NCBI GenBank assembly: GCA_902727985.1
Contig: CACVAY010000117.1
Location: 1 to 64,000 of the forward strand
Length of the DNA: 64,000 nt
Reading direction: 5' to 3'
Origin: an uncultured Thiotrichaceae bacterium
GTDB lineage: Bacteria; Pseudomonadota; Gammaproteobacteria; Thiotrichales; Thiotrichaceae
Shown here: one piece after another, positions 25,401-34,900 of the stretch
How positions within the stretch are numbered: position 1 is the stretch's first letter
How the letters are laid out: each line of letters opens with the position of its first letter
Program-made: the position numbers and the translations under genes
Notes under the pieces: generated by a model
What the model was told of the DNA's origin: nothing
What the model saw: only the letters and a program-made list of their open reading frames with translations
The model's database searches: none

Positions 25401-27781
25401 CCAATCACATTGCCATCAGCGTCCTCATAGTTGACTGTGCAATCTTTATTGTAAGTCGCTTCAGGTGGCAGCTCATCAATGATCTGCACATTGGTCACTT
25501 CTGGAGGAGGCGACAAAATACTTGATATAGCCGTACTCACCTTCCATACAATTTGTTTACCAGCAATCGTCGTACTGGTATCACCTGGAGAAGCCACGGG
25601 CAATAACGATTCAGAATCAATCGCTGACTGCACACGAGTAAACGTTACTCGGTCACCATCTCTATTTCCTGTTTCCGGCGAAGGCCAATAAGGACGTTTA
25701 TCAGCACTCGTATCATTGGGTGTCCATGCAGAATTCCATTTATCCGTTCGAGCACTGCCAAAGGTAGCCAGAATCGTACCATTAGGAATAAGATCACCAT
25801 CATTAGGCCCACCAAAAAAATTGTCTCGCACTTCCAACGGTGCTGTTAAGCGAATATATTGACTGGGCTCCAATCGAACAGTCGCCTCCTTATCATCTTT
25901 TAAACGCGCTCTAACCACATTGACATCATCAATACCAATCACGCTACCAGAACGTAAGGTTTGCTCTGTTACCCATGTCGTCAGCGAATCATCACATCGG
26001 GCACTCGCCTGCTGTAACCAGTTACCTTCGTAACGCCCTGTTTGTGTATTGTAATTACTTAAGCTATCCGCATCATCGGTATCCAAGGGGTTATCACCAG
26101 AAAAATCTGCATGCCCATATTCGACAATATAATTCGTATGATCGAACCCACCTGTAGTCGTAGTTCCTACATAAGCATAAGTGCCTGGCGTCCCGCGCGT
26201 GTTTCCTCTATCCGTTAATTTCATTACCGTATTATCAAACGCCATACAGGCTTCAGGGTTTTCAAGATCAACAGAGCCATTGTTTCCAAAATGCACTTTA
26301 TCAATAAACGATTGACCAGGACCAACCATTCCCACGCCGTTATGGGATACCACACCATCTAGATTGCGATAATTGACCCCCGTATCCAGATCATCTTTGT
26401 AATAATAATTACTAAATGTCCCTTTCGTAACAATTTGATAGTTATAAGCAGGAGCAATATTATTACTGATTGAACCATCGCTCATCGCTGTTCCATCAAA
26501 CCCCGGTTCATCATCAGCACCATAGTTAGGAACGGTCGATACGCCTACGGGAGCAAAGTCTTTCAATACATTCTTAATATAAATACTGCCCACACCATCA
26601 ACATCGCCATCTTCATCATCAATAACCCGAGTAGGAATAAAGAATTGCACCCGCATATTCACATAATAATAGGGGCCTGCAGATAAATCTGCACCACCAA
26701 TAGCCTCTGTTGGGAAACGATCGCCTGAAAGATCTGCCCCTGACACGGTCATAGTATAAGCACCAGCATTCCCTGCCGCAGCATCACGGTTGTATGTACA
26801 CGTTCCTGATTGGATAACTTTTCTTTCTAAAGGATAAGTAGTGAGATTAGAAGCACCGTAAGACTCTTTACCATAAACTTCACCGGCCCATCCAGATGGA
26901 TTATAAATACATTGGGTCATGTAATATTCCATTCCAGAGGCAGTATAATCAACACCATTTTCGGCTTGCTTCGTCGCCGTTAATTCAGACGTAAAAGAAA
27001 TGGGTTGAGTAACGGCTTCTGTACCCGACTTCTTATGAGTAGCGATACGAAAGTTATAGAAGGTGTAATAACCATTTTCTAAACCGAAACCCGTACCAAC
27101 ATCCTTCTTCCCGTAGACATAATATCCACGAAACGGGCTACTAATGAGATCCATACGAGGACGCGCAGAAATACTAATTGGACCAATTTCCGGGGCTACC
27201 GATGAAATAGCGTTCGAGCTACCATTATCTGCATTCGAATAGACTTGTTGGTTACTTTTAAATGTTTCCCCGTTCCAAGACTCACCTGACACTTTTGCTA
27301 CGGTAGAAAAGGAAATCTGTTGACCTTCTTTTAATTCTCCAACATTACAGAGCAGTGTCAGCTGACTACCAGACTGAGTAATAGAAGAAGCAGGATTCGT
27401 TCCTCCATCACCTGCTGGTGTACACCGAGCAGGAATACGCTCAAAGCTCACCTTGGCATTAGTAGAAAGATCTAAAGTCTGTTCCAAAATGACATTCTGC
27501 GGATCCGCTTGTCCGGCGGTATATTCACTGGCGGTAATCGACCAATTGAATATCACAGTATCCTGAGATCGCACTTGATTGTTGCTCTCGCCACAATCAT
27601 CACCAGCTGCAGCAACTGATGATGCGGTTGCACAATTACCATCCTCATTAAAGGGGGCTGATCCATCCTGAACACCAGGACCAAAAAGATTTAAACTGAG
27701 CCTGGGGTCAGCATAAACATTTGATGCAAATGAAAAGATAAAAAGCGCAAGCAGAAGCAGCGTAGGTTTTTTTTTGAGCAT
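22457..27781 (-). CDS. Giant secreted GEVED/SdrD/DUF11 protein (1774 aa)
   Basis: 1774 residues with a signal peptide (LLLLALFIFSFASNVYA). The N-terminal two thirds are beta-rich DUF11-like repeats. An SdrD_B-like domain (about 1073-1150, YSVGDLIFADVDGDLKYD) is followed by a GEVED domain (about 1240-1405, FDYGDAPDTYGDAGHG to GEVEDYSF) and a second SdrD-type domain (about 1412-1500). The last 245 residues form a cassette shared with three other proteins here: VLPNNVVHYAHKF, VLYRDIDCNGQLDGADG, VFAPSNMSNGESF, then a DUF11 strand ending SYEVEVK. There is no LPXTG or autotransporter barrel, so export probably needs a dedicated outer-membrane partner. Confidence 0.85.
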   Translation of the reverse strand: MLKKKPTLLLLALFIFSFASNVYADPRLSLNLFGPGVQDGSAPFNEDGNCATASSVAAAGDDCGESNNQVRSQDTVIFNWSITASEYTAGQADPQNVILEQTLDLSTNAKVSFERIPARCTPAGDGGTNPASSITQSGSQLTLLCNVGELKEGQQISFSTVAKVSGESWNGETFKSNQQVYSNADNGSSNAISSVAPEIGPISISARPRMDLISSPFRGYYVYGKKDVGTGFGLENGYYTFYNFRIATHKKSGTEAVTQPISFTSELTATKQAENGVDYTASGMEYYMTQCIYNPSGWAGEVYGKESYGASNLTTYPLERKVIQSGTCTYNRDAAAGNAGAYTMTVSGADLSGDRFPTEAIGGADLSAGPYYYVNMRVQFFIPTRVIDDEDGDVDGVGSIYIKNVLKDFAPVGVSTVPNYGADDEPGFDGTAMSDGSISNNIAPAYNYQIVTKGTFSNYYYKDDLDTGVNYRNLDGVVSHNGVGMVGPGQSFIDKVHFGNNGSVDLENPEACMAFDNTVMKLTDRGNTRGTPGTYAYVGTTTTGGFDHTNYIVEYGHADFSGDNPLDTDDADSLSNYNTQTGRYEGNWLQQASARCDDSLTTWVTEQTLRSGSVIGIDDVNVVRARLKDDKEATVRLEPSQYIRLTAPLEVRDNFFGGPNDGDLIPNGTILATFGSARTDKWNSAWTPNDTSADKRPYWPSPETGNRDGDRVTFTRVQSAIDSESLLPVASPGDTSTTIAGKQIVWKVSTAISSILSPPPEVTNVQIIDELPPEATYNKDCTVNYEDADGNVIGTPADVVQYNTDRNGDAKTGYTRLIWNLGTWTANTAIAPRVICTDSDSLAPNGTDVINFSEIKGDGLTGTQTERSDTHTISLEQIGSIQVSKKVEVTLDDVNSQQKYELSFANFAVSYGIEPPTIIDVFPFNNDVEADGITVQTKTNGAVKLSGAPSISWLSGATDGAPLGTWYYTTDAASSVIRDPNLNVSNWVSEAALAGDFSQVTAIKFVSNYDLEKSGDPHQGMTASFTLDIGDPTDPNSANANKPGDSYSNLFTLGTASLTGGQYLRSNTVRVDVASYSVGDLIFADVDGDLKYDASIDTPAPDGITVELRKATDDSLVDSTTTGTKGPGRYLFVDVASGDYYITIPASQFADGAVLEDWDTLVTVAGADDDKNEDLAQDGYTTGTVIANGLRSNVFTLSATAPLPGQVPVGNEPLGENSGGITDTTNDDFSNLTLDIGLKPVFDYGDAPDTYGDAGHGIPETPTVYLGVLTPDTERFPQNTVNGGNDGTGDDQDGKNDEDGIQLLPSLSMLDTRFQVNVSTHNRSTEDATLMAWIDFDKSGTFDANEATSVPVTSGGGGVKELVWDNIAAGTIQAGTIWMRIRLSTDAYLTADNAKVALFDGEVEDYSFTVVEGVKVSGSVFNDSNVSGGIKESAENGLSNVTVVLYDAVNTRCMSTKTDAEGYYQFTDVTTGPYTLYEAANESVANPAQCPPAARDLVGYRSTTVNMRSITVSNADIIKQDFGDVLPPMFSPDHSNTVLPNNVVHYAHKFTTRGNGNVSFTSDNSVPASVGWSSVLYRDIDCNGQLDGADGNAAIAASLPVTAGKDICLINKVFAPSNMSNGESFINKIRADYDFNGNTVAGVMTLEVTDLTKANSADTEGGVSRLELRKTVENTSQGTAETETQNEAKPTNVLKYRIYYRNTGTAGLTELVIKDTVPIYTVLKNSPVCGIPLPATLTSCTPSVNGDDITWSFLPTDTLKGGDGGHVSYEVEVK

Positions 27782-27895
27782 GTTTATTATTGTTCTTATT
27801 TGGTCTTCAAATTTTCAAAGCGGAAACGTGAATTCGATTCCGCTTTAGGCCAAAAATTGTACAAAACATGGCGTGAACTAGAACTTAATTAGCCT

Positions 27896-28267
27896 CTACT
27901 GATCAACCTTCACCTTGTAATTAACAAAATCACTCTCACCTGTTGTTGATTACACAAATCGCAGTTCCAGAAACCGTTGGCAGATTAGCTCCTACTGGCG
28001 CACTACCTTCTGCACCATTCAACGTTCCATTACAGTCTGCATCCTGATAAAGAACTTGTGTCCAACCTGTGGTGCTTAGGATTGAATTAACGCTACTGAA
28101 TGTCACTGACCCCGTACTTTGCGGTACAAATTCATGCGTATAGAACACCACGTTACCAGGCAAAACAGTACCGACATTATCAGGCTTAAACGTTGGGACT
28201 TTTACATCACCAAAATCAATAGCTGGCACATCGTTATTCACCACTGTCACCATGGCCCGGTAGTGGG
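27896..28267 (-). pseudogene. Remnant of another giant exoprotein gene (C-terminal cassette)
   Basis: About 111 codons match the C-terminal cassette of the giant at 31940-40225 (IDFGDVKVPTFKPD, VLPGNVVFYTHEF, QVLYQDADCNGTLNGAEG). After ICVINN the frame closes, but in another frame GESDFVNYKVKVD follows at once, up to the TAG at 27896. Intact genes have about 140 more residues between those two points, so an internal deletion joined the end to the middle. The 5' side is fused to an IS1 remnant. Not expressible as a complete protein. Confidence 0.8.
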
Positions 28268-28530
28268 TCAAACCTGAGGTTGAGCATGAATGTCTATACC
28301 AAATTCCACCTTGTTGATGAGTAATCCGATGACCGTATCATGCATACTTTCTTTCTTGGAAAAACAGATTGTTCTTCGTATAAGTCGTTTGATCCAGGTT
28401 CTCAGATTCAGGTTTTTACGCTCAATTTTTTGCGTATTTCGTTTACCTAAATGGCCATTTCCACTACCTGCTTTTTTACACCTTGTTCATAGGCTTTATA
28501 TGCATACTTTTGCATAAAGCTCTTGAGTGA
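28268..28530 (-). mobile_element. IS1-family transposase remnant
   Basis: On the minus strand a frame ending at TGA 28268-28270 encodes the C-terminal end of an IS1 transposase (GKRNTQKIERKNLNLRTW, then KRLIRRTICFSKKESMHD). Immediately upstream another frame encodes the InsA-like piece YKAYEQGVKKQVVEMA. The two pieces are normally separated by most of the transposase, so the element has lost its middle. It lies between the giant-gene remnant and the AAA-ATPase gene and may have mediated the local rearrangements. Confidence 0.75.
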
Positions 28531-28683
28531 ATTCTTGCTAAAAATGTGTCAGCATCTAACCCGAATGCTACATAAGCGAGTTCGTCTGCTTTGTCAAGAA
28601 TTGGCGCTTGCCTCAGGGGCAGAGATGCTACAATGACTACCTTGAACAGCCAAAACAGATGCAGCAAGCAGGTTCTTAGCACT

Positions 28684-30255
28684 ATGAAAACATTGCCGAT
28701 TGGTATCAGTACTTTTGCAGAAATCATCACTGACGAGCATGTTTATATCGATAAAACGCCTCATATAAAAACGCTGCTGGATAACGGAAAGTATTATTTC
28801 TTATCTCGCCCCCGCCGCTTCGGTAAGTCCCTGTTAGTCGATACCCTGCACCAGTTATTTGCAGGCAATGAGACATTATTTCGCGGACTACACATACATC
28901 CACATTGGGATTGGGCGGTGCAATCTCCTGTAATCTCCATCAGTTTTGCCGAGGGTAACCTGTCTAGTAATGCAGAGCTGGAGCGCCGAATTCGGCATAT
29001 TTTGCGTGTCAACTATGAGCGGCTGAGGATTGATTGCGACAACTTTGATGACATTACCAGTTGTTTCAGTGACCTGATTCGTTACGCAAAGCAAAAGTAT
29101 GGTCAAAATGTCGTGGTATTAGTGGATGAATACGACAAGCCCATTCTCGATAATATTACTAATCCAACGGTTGCCGCTGAAATGCGTGATGGCTTGCGCA
29201 ACCTGTATTCTGTGATAAAAGGACAGGATGCGAACATCCGCTTTGCCTTTCTGACGGGAGTGAGTAAGTTCTCTAAAGTCTCATTATTTAGCGGTCTGAA
29301 TAATCTTAGCGATATCACACTAGATGCTCGCTACAGTGCCCTGTGTGGTTATACCCAAACGGAGCTGGAATACCATTTTAGCGAGCACTTAGAAGGCGTC
29401 GATATGGCGCTCATGAAACGTTGGTATAACGGCTATAACTGGCTGGGTGAGCATGTTTATAATCCGTTTGATGTACTGCTGTTCATTGATGGCGGTAAGG
29501 AGTTCTTACCCTATTGGTTTGAAACCGCCACGCCTTCCTTTCTAATTGATATTCTGCAAAAGCGCCCATTTCACCTGCCAGACCTTGAAGCGGTACACAT
29601 GGATCATCGCGCGCTAGGGGATTTTGATGTGGATCGGATTCATTTGGAAACGTTGCTCTTCCAAACGGGCTACCTAACGATTAAAGAAAAGAGAACCCCA
29701 TTTGTTGGCAGCTTGCCAGAATATGTCTTGAGTTATCCTAATAATGAAGTGCGCTTTAGCTTGATGAGCTACCTACTAAATAATTACCTGACGGATCGCT
29801 TGCAGGAACGTAGCTCGGTTTATGATGCCTTCCTAACGAATGACTTTGCAGCCTTAGAACAGCGGTTTCGTACTCTGTTTGACGGCATAGCGCATCAAAA
29901 CCATACCAATAATAAGATGGCGGACTACGAGGGCTATTATGCCTCGGTGATGTATGCCTTTTTGTGCTCGCTGAGCCTAGACACCCGCGCTGAAGAAAGT
30001 AGCAATAAAGGACGCGTGGATATGGCGCTACGCTTCACGTTGCCCGATGGGCAGAAACAGGTGTACGTGTTTGAATTTAAAATGGTGGACGGAATCGATG
30101 GTGATGGCAGCGCTATGGCGCAGATTAAGGCGAAGGATTATGCTGCACCCTATCTCGATGATGAATACCGTATTTTCCTAGTTGGGATAGAGTTTAGTGC
30201 TTCTGTGCGTAATATTGTCGGATTTGAGTGGGAGGAAGTAAGTTCTCTTACTTAA
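28684..30255 (+). CDS. AAA-ATPase-like protein with C-terminal PD-(D/E)XK nuclease domain
   Basis: 523 residues from the ATG at 28684 (the frame is open further upstream but without a ribosome site or family sequence). The N-terminus PIGISTFAEIITDEHVYIDK is followed by Walker A SRPRRFGKSLL (about 37-47) and Walker B VVVLVDEYDKPI (about 138). The C-terminal nuclease-like part (about 420-520) has KGRVDMALRF and VYVFEFKMVDG, giving the D...ExK catalytic set. This family occurs in many copies in some gammaproteobacteria and Bacteroidetes. Its role is unknown; mobile or defence-related activity is often suspected. It is the only plus-strand gene of the region. Confidence 0.88.
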   Translation: MKTLPIGISTFAEIITDEHVYIDKTPHIKTLLDNGKYYFLSRPRRFGKSLLVDTLHQLFAGNETLFRGLHIHPHWDWAVQSPVISISFAEGNLSSNAELERRIRHILRVNYERLRIDCDNFDDITSCFSDLIRYAKQKYGQNVVVLVDEYDKPILDNITNPTVAAEMRDGLRNLYSVIKGQDANIRFAFLTGVSKFSKVSLFSGLNNLSDITLDARYSALCGYTQTELEYHFSEHLEGVDMALMKRWYNGYNWLGEHVYNPFDVLLFIDGGKEFLPYWFETATPSFLIDILQKRPFHLPDLEAVHMDHRALGDFDVDRIHLETLLFQTGYLTIKEKRTPFVGSLPEYVLSYPNNEVRFSLMSYLLNNYLTDRLQERSSVYDAFLTNDFAALEQRFRTLFDGIAHQNHTNNKMADYEGYYASVMYAFLCSLSLDTRAEESSNKGRVDMALRFTLPDGQKQVYVFEFKMVDGIDGDGSAMAQIKAKDYAAPYLDDEYRIFLVGIEFSASVRNIVGFEWEEVSSLT

Positions 30256-30264
30256 GCAAAAAAA

Positions 30265-30552
30265 TCAATCGTCCAGACACAGACCCGCTTCATAAGAGGT
30301 GTCGCCCCACTTGCATTGCACATGCTGCTTGATGCGCAGCTTCATATCACTCATGAAAACACCGCAAGACCCACCCCGCGCTCTTGCACGTAACTGAAAA
30401 AAAACATTTCCAGCAATTCGGTTATGCCGTTCTCCAGCACCAGCCATCGCATAAACCTCACCTAAAACATATTCATGGCGAAGCTCTGCTGACCGCTCTC
30501 CTTCAAGATACTCTTCAGGGGACAATACGGGTTTTGAGTGTTGTCCAGACAT
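30265..30552 (-). pseudogene. Uma2-family remnant with internal deletion
   Basis: The 95 residues start like the intact copy at 21746 (PVLSPEEYLEGERSAELRHE, AMAGAGERHNRIAGN, GVFMSDMKLRI). They then jump from LRIKQ to HVQCKWGDTSYEAGLCLDD and stop. The deletion removes about 80 residues, including the PD...EV nuclease core, so no activity is expected even though the frame is open. The upstream noncoding DNA also resembles that of the intact copy, so the whole unit was duplicated before it decayed. Confidence 0.82.
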
Positions 30553-30649
30553 AATGCTATCCAGTTCTTTTAATGGGGACTTCTCAACGATATAAGTCAC
30601 CTCTAAGTGATACCAGAGCGCCTGTTAATGTCAAGTGAAGGCATCAACC

Positions 30650-30720
30650 ATTCGGTGATAAACAAGCAAGCCCATCACCGAATAATCTGCCTCTTAGCAT
30701 CACTAATCCACCTTCACTCT
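30650..30720 (-). pseudogene. Tail of a third giant exoprotein gene, with its hairpin
   Basis: On the minus strand the codons just before a TAG at 30703-30705 read FRVKVD, the ending shared by the giants, preceded by AGLC as in Uma2. Beyond the stop, ATCACCGAAT at 30674-30683 pairs with ATTCGGTGAT at 30650-30659. The sequence after the 31940 stop carries the same hairpin with one mismatch. This is a recombination scar of a giant-gene 3' end. Confidence 0.55.
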
Positions 30721-30760
30721 AAAGCAGAGTCCTGCACGAAATTGAGCATCCTCATCCCTA

Positions 30761-31171
30761 CTACCCTAAACGCTCTAAAAATTCCTCAGGCAGAAGTGCG
30801 GGAACAGGCGACCGTTTAAAGTCAGCGACATTCCGCGTTACGATTAATTCGCACCCTGCTTTAGCGGCAATGGAGGCAACAACCGCATCTTCAAAATCTT
30901 TCATTGCTAACTGCCTGGCATTTCGGAATGTTGCGCTCTCTGCATTCACCACAACAAAATTTTCCAAAAGAAAATCAACACCTTCATCTGCTTGATGTTT
31001 ATTGGTGTAGCGCGCCAGCAAGTAATGAATAGTGGTTATTGCATGCCCTGGTATGAGACCCTCACACTCCTCATCTATTGACTTGCTTAGTGCAGTGGCT
31101 GAAGCCGCATAGAAAGCCTCTCTTTCCTGCATTACATCAAGCAGAATATTCAGATCAAAGAGTACTTTCAT
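30761..31171 (-). CDS. PIN-domain toxin (VapC-like)
   Basis: 136 residues. The PIN acidic residues are visible: FDLNILLDVM at the N-terminus, then Glu/Asp in the middle and DFEDAVVASIAAKAGCELIVTRN with DF near the C-terminus. PIN toxins of this type cleave tRNA or rRNA when freed from the antitoxin. The start overlaps the antitoxin stop by ATGA (31168-31171), the usual arrangement. All expected acidic positions appear intact, so the pair may be functional. Confidence 0.85.
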   Translation of the reverse strand: MKVLFDLNILLDVMQEREAFYAASATALSKSIDEECEGLIPGHAITTIHYLLARYTNKHQADEGVDFLLENFVVVNAESATFRNARQLAMKDFEDAVVASIAAKAGCELIVTRNVADFKRSPVPALLPEEFLERLG

Positions 31172-31413
31172 TGATGCTTGTCCAAAAGATAATGGTGATA
31201 TTCCTCACTAGCCTTTGCAACGTTTATATCTTTCGGCAGGATGCCTGTCATCTGCTTTAGCAAAGGCGAGATTTCAGTTTTACTTTGCTGACGCAAGTGT
31301 GAAAGCTGACGGTGAATTAACTCTGTTACCGTCAACTTGTGATCTATTGCAAATTGCTTAAGGAATTTAAGATCATCCTGCGGCAATCGCACGGTTAGTT
31401 TTCGTGTTTCCAT
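31168..31413 (-). CDS. Antitoxin of the PIN pair (ribbon-helix-helix type)
   Basis: 81 residues. The N-terminal METRKLTVRLPQDDLKFLKQF is a ribbon-helix-helix DNA-binding start, with the beta strand KLTVRLP. The C-terminal half (LPKDINVAKASEEYHHYLLD) would wrap the toxin. It is the first gene of the two and would autoregulate their promoter, though no clear operator is visible upstream. Its role is neutralisation of the PIN toxin encoded next. Confidence 0.82.
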   Translation of the reverse strand: METRKLTVRLPQDDLKFLKQFAIDHKLTVTELIHRQLSHLRQQSKTEISPLLKQMTGILPKDINVAKASEEYHHYLLDKHQ

Positions 31414-31478
31414 GGCTAAAGGTTACCTGTACGGCTCTATTTATTTTATTGTACGGCACAGATCATAAAATGCAATAA

Positions 31479-31790
31479 TTAAGAATCCTCATCCCCACAT
31501 TGCACAAGAATGGTTTCCTGCGATGTCAATGCCGCTACTTGCCATACGCCTGCATCATCTCCCGTAGATCAAGGGAGATAGCACCTCCGCAACTAAACAA
31601 GGCGCATCTTTATATAGTGGCTATAGTCATCGTTTTCATTACAAACCAACATGACGAATGTTACGGTTGTAACAGGTTTAATCTCCATCAGTTTTGCCGA
31701 TAGCACCAAAACACTACCAAGCCACATCCTCATAGATGTCATCAAGGCACAGACCCGCTTCATAAGAGGTGTCGCCCCACTTACAATGTC
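31479..31790 (-). pseudogene. Two fragments of Uma2-family genes
   Basis: From about 31658 down, the minus strand encodes VMLVCNENDDYSHYIKDAPC, then LVAEVLSP, the Uma2 core. After a deletion it resumes with WQVAALTSQETILVQCGDED and a stop at 31479. A second fragment, 31790 to 31714, encodes KWGDTSYEAGLCLDDIYEDV and AW, the C-terminal end of a Uma2 protein, almost identical in DNA to the end of the remnant at 30265. Neither can make a working enzyme. Confidence 0.8.
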
Positions 31791-31826
31791 AATAGGCCAA
31801 CAATACATCATTACGTTTACAGGCAT

Positions 31827-31853
31827 AAAAAAGCGCGGCATGAAGCCACGCTT
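31827..31853 (-). terminator. Intrinsic terminator of the giant gene at 31940
   Basis: Read on the minus strand, AAGCGTGGC pairs with GCCGCGCTT around TTCAT and is followed by a run of T (complement of 31827-31832). It lies 87 bp past the stop of the 2761-residue protein gene. Confidence 0.75.
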
Positions 31854-31939
31854 ACCATAAGCACTAACGGGTAGAAAGCTTCTACCATTCAGTGGCAAGC
31901 ACATAAGCTCACCACCGAATAGTCGATCCACTAACGCCC

Positions 31940-34900
31940 CTAATCGACCTTCACTTTGTAATTGACATAGCCCGTTTCACCCGCCTGCAATGCGTCATTC
32001 GCTGGGAAGGTCCAGCGGATATCGCTACCAATAACAACAGGCGTACAGCTGATCAAGCTATTAGGGAGTGGCGTTTCGCAAGTGGGGCTTCCGACAATGG
32101 TGGTAAACTCAGGAACCACATCATTGATCACTAACTCGGTTAATGGTGCAGAACCCGTATTCTGATACTGAATACGATACAACAACTCATCACCTGGTTT
32201 AGCACCATTTTGCGTAGCGGTAACCCCCGTATTCTGTGTCACATTCTCTACCGTTTTGTACAACTCTAATCGTGAAACGCCGGATGTTTCATTACTCGCC
32301 GCAGCTGTTGTCAAATCGGTCACAGTAAGTGCTATCGAACCCGCTGTCGCATTGGCTGGATCACCGAAAGTAAAGTCCGCCGTAATCACGTTCGAGTAAT
32401 CTTCACCCGAGTTGACATTACTAGGCGCATAGACTTTGTTGATCACACAAACCGGATTACCGACACCCGCCACAATCACATCACCCTCAATCTCGGCATT
32501 GCCCTCTGAACCATTTAACTCACCATTACAGTCCGTATCTTGGTAGAGCACTTGTGACCAACCCGCTGTTGCTGGTGTGGAATTGGCGCTCGTAAACGTC
32601 ACCGTACCCGTACTTTGCGATACAAACTCATGCGCATAGAGCACGACATTGCCGGGCAACACCGTTCCCACATGATCCGGCTTGAAGCTCGGCTCTTTTA
32701 CATCACCAAAGTCAACACCCGTAATATCAGCGTTGCTGACGACAAAGGATGAACTCACATTATCCGTCGTTGAGCGATAACCTTTTGGATCTCGTGCATT
32801 AGCAACACCACAGTTAGTGGGCACTGGCACGGTTTCACGCGAAGCCTCGTAAACCTGATAGGTACCCGCTTCAACATTATCGAAACGATAGTTACCCTCG
32901 GCATCGGTTCGCACACTCTGACAAGTCGCGCCATCAAATAACACCACCGGCAAACCGCTCACACCTATTTCAGTTGAATCATTGACGCCATCGACATCGG
33001 TATCGTTATACACACGACCTGAAACGGAAACACCTTTGGTCGTAATAGATAACGCGTAATCTTCAACTTCACCATCACGTTTTGCTCCACCTGGTTCGGT
33101 ATTGCTAATGCTATCCGTGGTTAATCGAAGACGCATGTACGTATCACCTGCCGAAATATCGATGGGAATAACCGACCATTTCAATTCAACATCAGCAGCC
33201 GATGCGCCAGCAGAAATCGTACGAATTGCCACTTCATCCGCATCAAAGGCACCATTGCCATCAAAGTCAATCCAACCCATTAAGGTCGCTGCTGAGCTTG
33301 TGACATTGGTTGTTTTCACTGTGACCGCATAGGTTCTGTCATGCGCATTTAATACTGGCAAGGGTAAGCTCACACCCTCCTCATCAACACCATCATCATT
33401 AGCAGCAATCGAAGGCTGACCATCAGTATCCACATCTGGTTTTACACTACCTAAGTACACATCATTTACAACATCATGGCGCGCACCATCAACCGCTAGC
33501 TTTGTCAGATAATTATCGGGGGCATCACCATAATCCTGGCCTGCAACAATGGCCACTGCCGAGAATTCGGAGGTACCTGTTCCAGACACGGTTGCAGTAG
33601 CTGTCAGCTTGTCGTTCAGTTCAATGTTGGTGCCTGCTGGCAAGCTAGTGAGCGCAAACGTCTGACTAAAGGCCAACATGCCGCTTGGGTTATTACCATC
33701 CGCATCGGTACTCATAGCACAAGCTGTTCCACTTGCAGGCATGACCCATGATGTCAAAAACACCTCACCCTCGCCATAATCCTGGGTTTCGCCGAACTGG
33801 TTACTACCCGCCGCAACGACCGAGACCGACGTTGGCGAGACATCCGCCTCAAACAACTCTATGGTCGCTCCGGCCGGTGCACAGCCGCTGATGATCAGGT
33901 TGCTACCAACCAGAATACTCTGCTTAAATTGTGGGAAGTTAAGCAGGCTGTTGGCACCAGTATCGACATCATTAGCATCGTTATTGGTGACCTCATTACC
34001 CCTAAGGTCGATTCCGAGCCCGGTATTATTGAAGATCTGGTTTCTGGAGATGGTGACCAGGCTCGTTGAACTACTGACCTGAACACCAGAGGCCAAGTTG
34101 CTGTGAATGGTATTGCCGGAAATCGTGGCTGCCGCACCACTCTGAATCAGGATGCCACTATATCCATTAACGGAGTCCTGCGAGTTATTAGCAACGATAT
34201 TACCCTCGCCTGCTCCCAGCCCACCGATGACATGTCCCGCACCACCGTCTATCCTTACCCCCCAAAAGCCATTACCAATCGCTGTAGTACCATCAATCCC
34301 GACACCGATTTTATTACCTTGGATGGTCATATTGCTCATACTATAGAGTTCAATACCTGACCCCTGATCTGAGCCAGCGATCACGTTGTTACGAATGATC
34401 CACCCTTCATTATCCTCAGCAATGATCAGATACCATTGGTCTGTACGATCCAGCAGTCCCGTAGCATCCGTTCCAAGCAGATTGTTCTCGATGAGCACAT
34501 TGTTCGTAGTACCGTAAAATCCGCCCAGCTCGAATCCATTGCCAGAGATCACGTTATTACGGATGATTTCTCCATCTGAGACGATGTTGCCGGTATAGCC
34601 CGCAAAGCTGATACCTGAACCAACATAACCGCGCCCATTGCCGACCGACGTGTTGCCATCCGCCGCGATGCCAACATAGTTCATGTCGATGATCACATCA
34701 TCAATGGTGCCCTCCATCCAGATACCGTCATTCGTGTTTGCGCCAACTACATTCATACCGCTGACCGTCGCATCACCAATATCGGCACTAGTTACGCCGT
34801 TAAGCACGATGCCCTTGTGATTGTTTCCGGCGAGCGCGATTCCATTAGCAGCAAGGCCAATATGGTTACAGGTGGCAGTGAAATTTGTGCTGTTATCGGC

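Noticed and set aside
28290..28517. 75-codon plus-strand frame
   Set aside because: Antisense of the IS1 transposase remnant.
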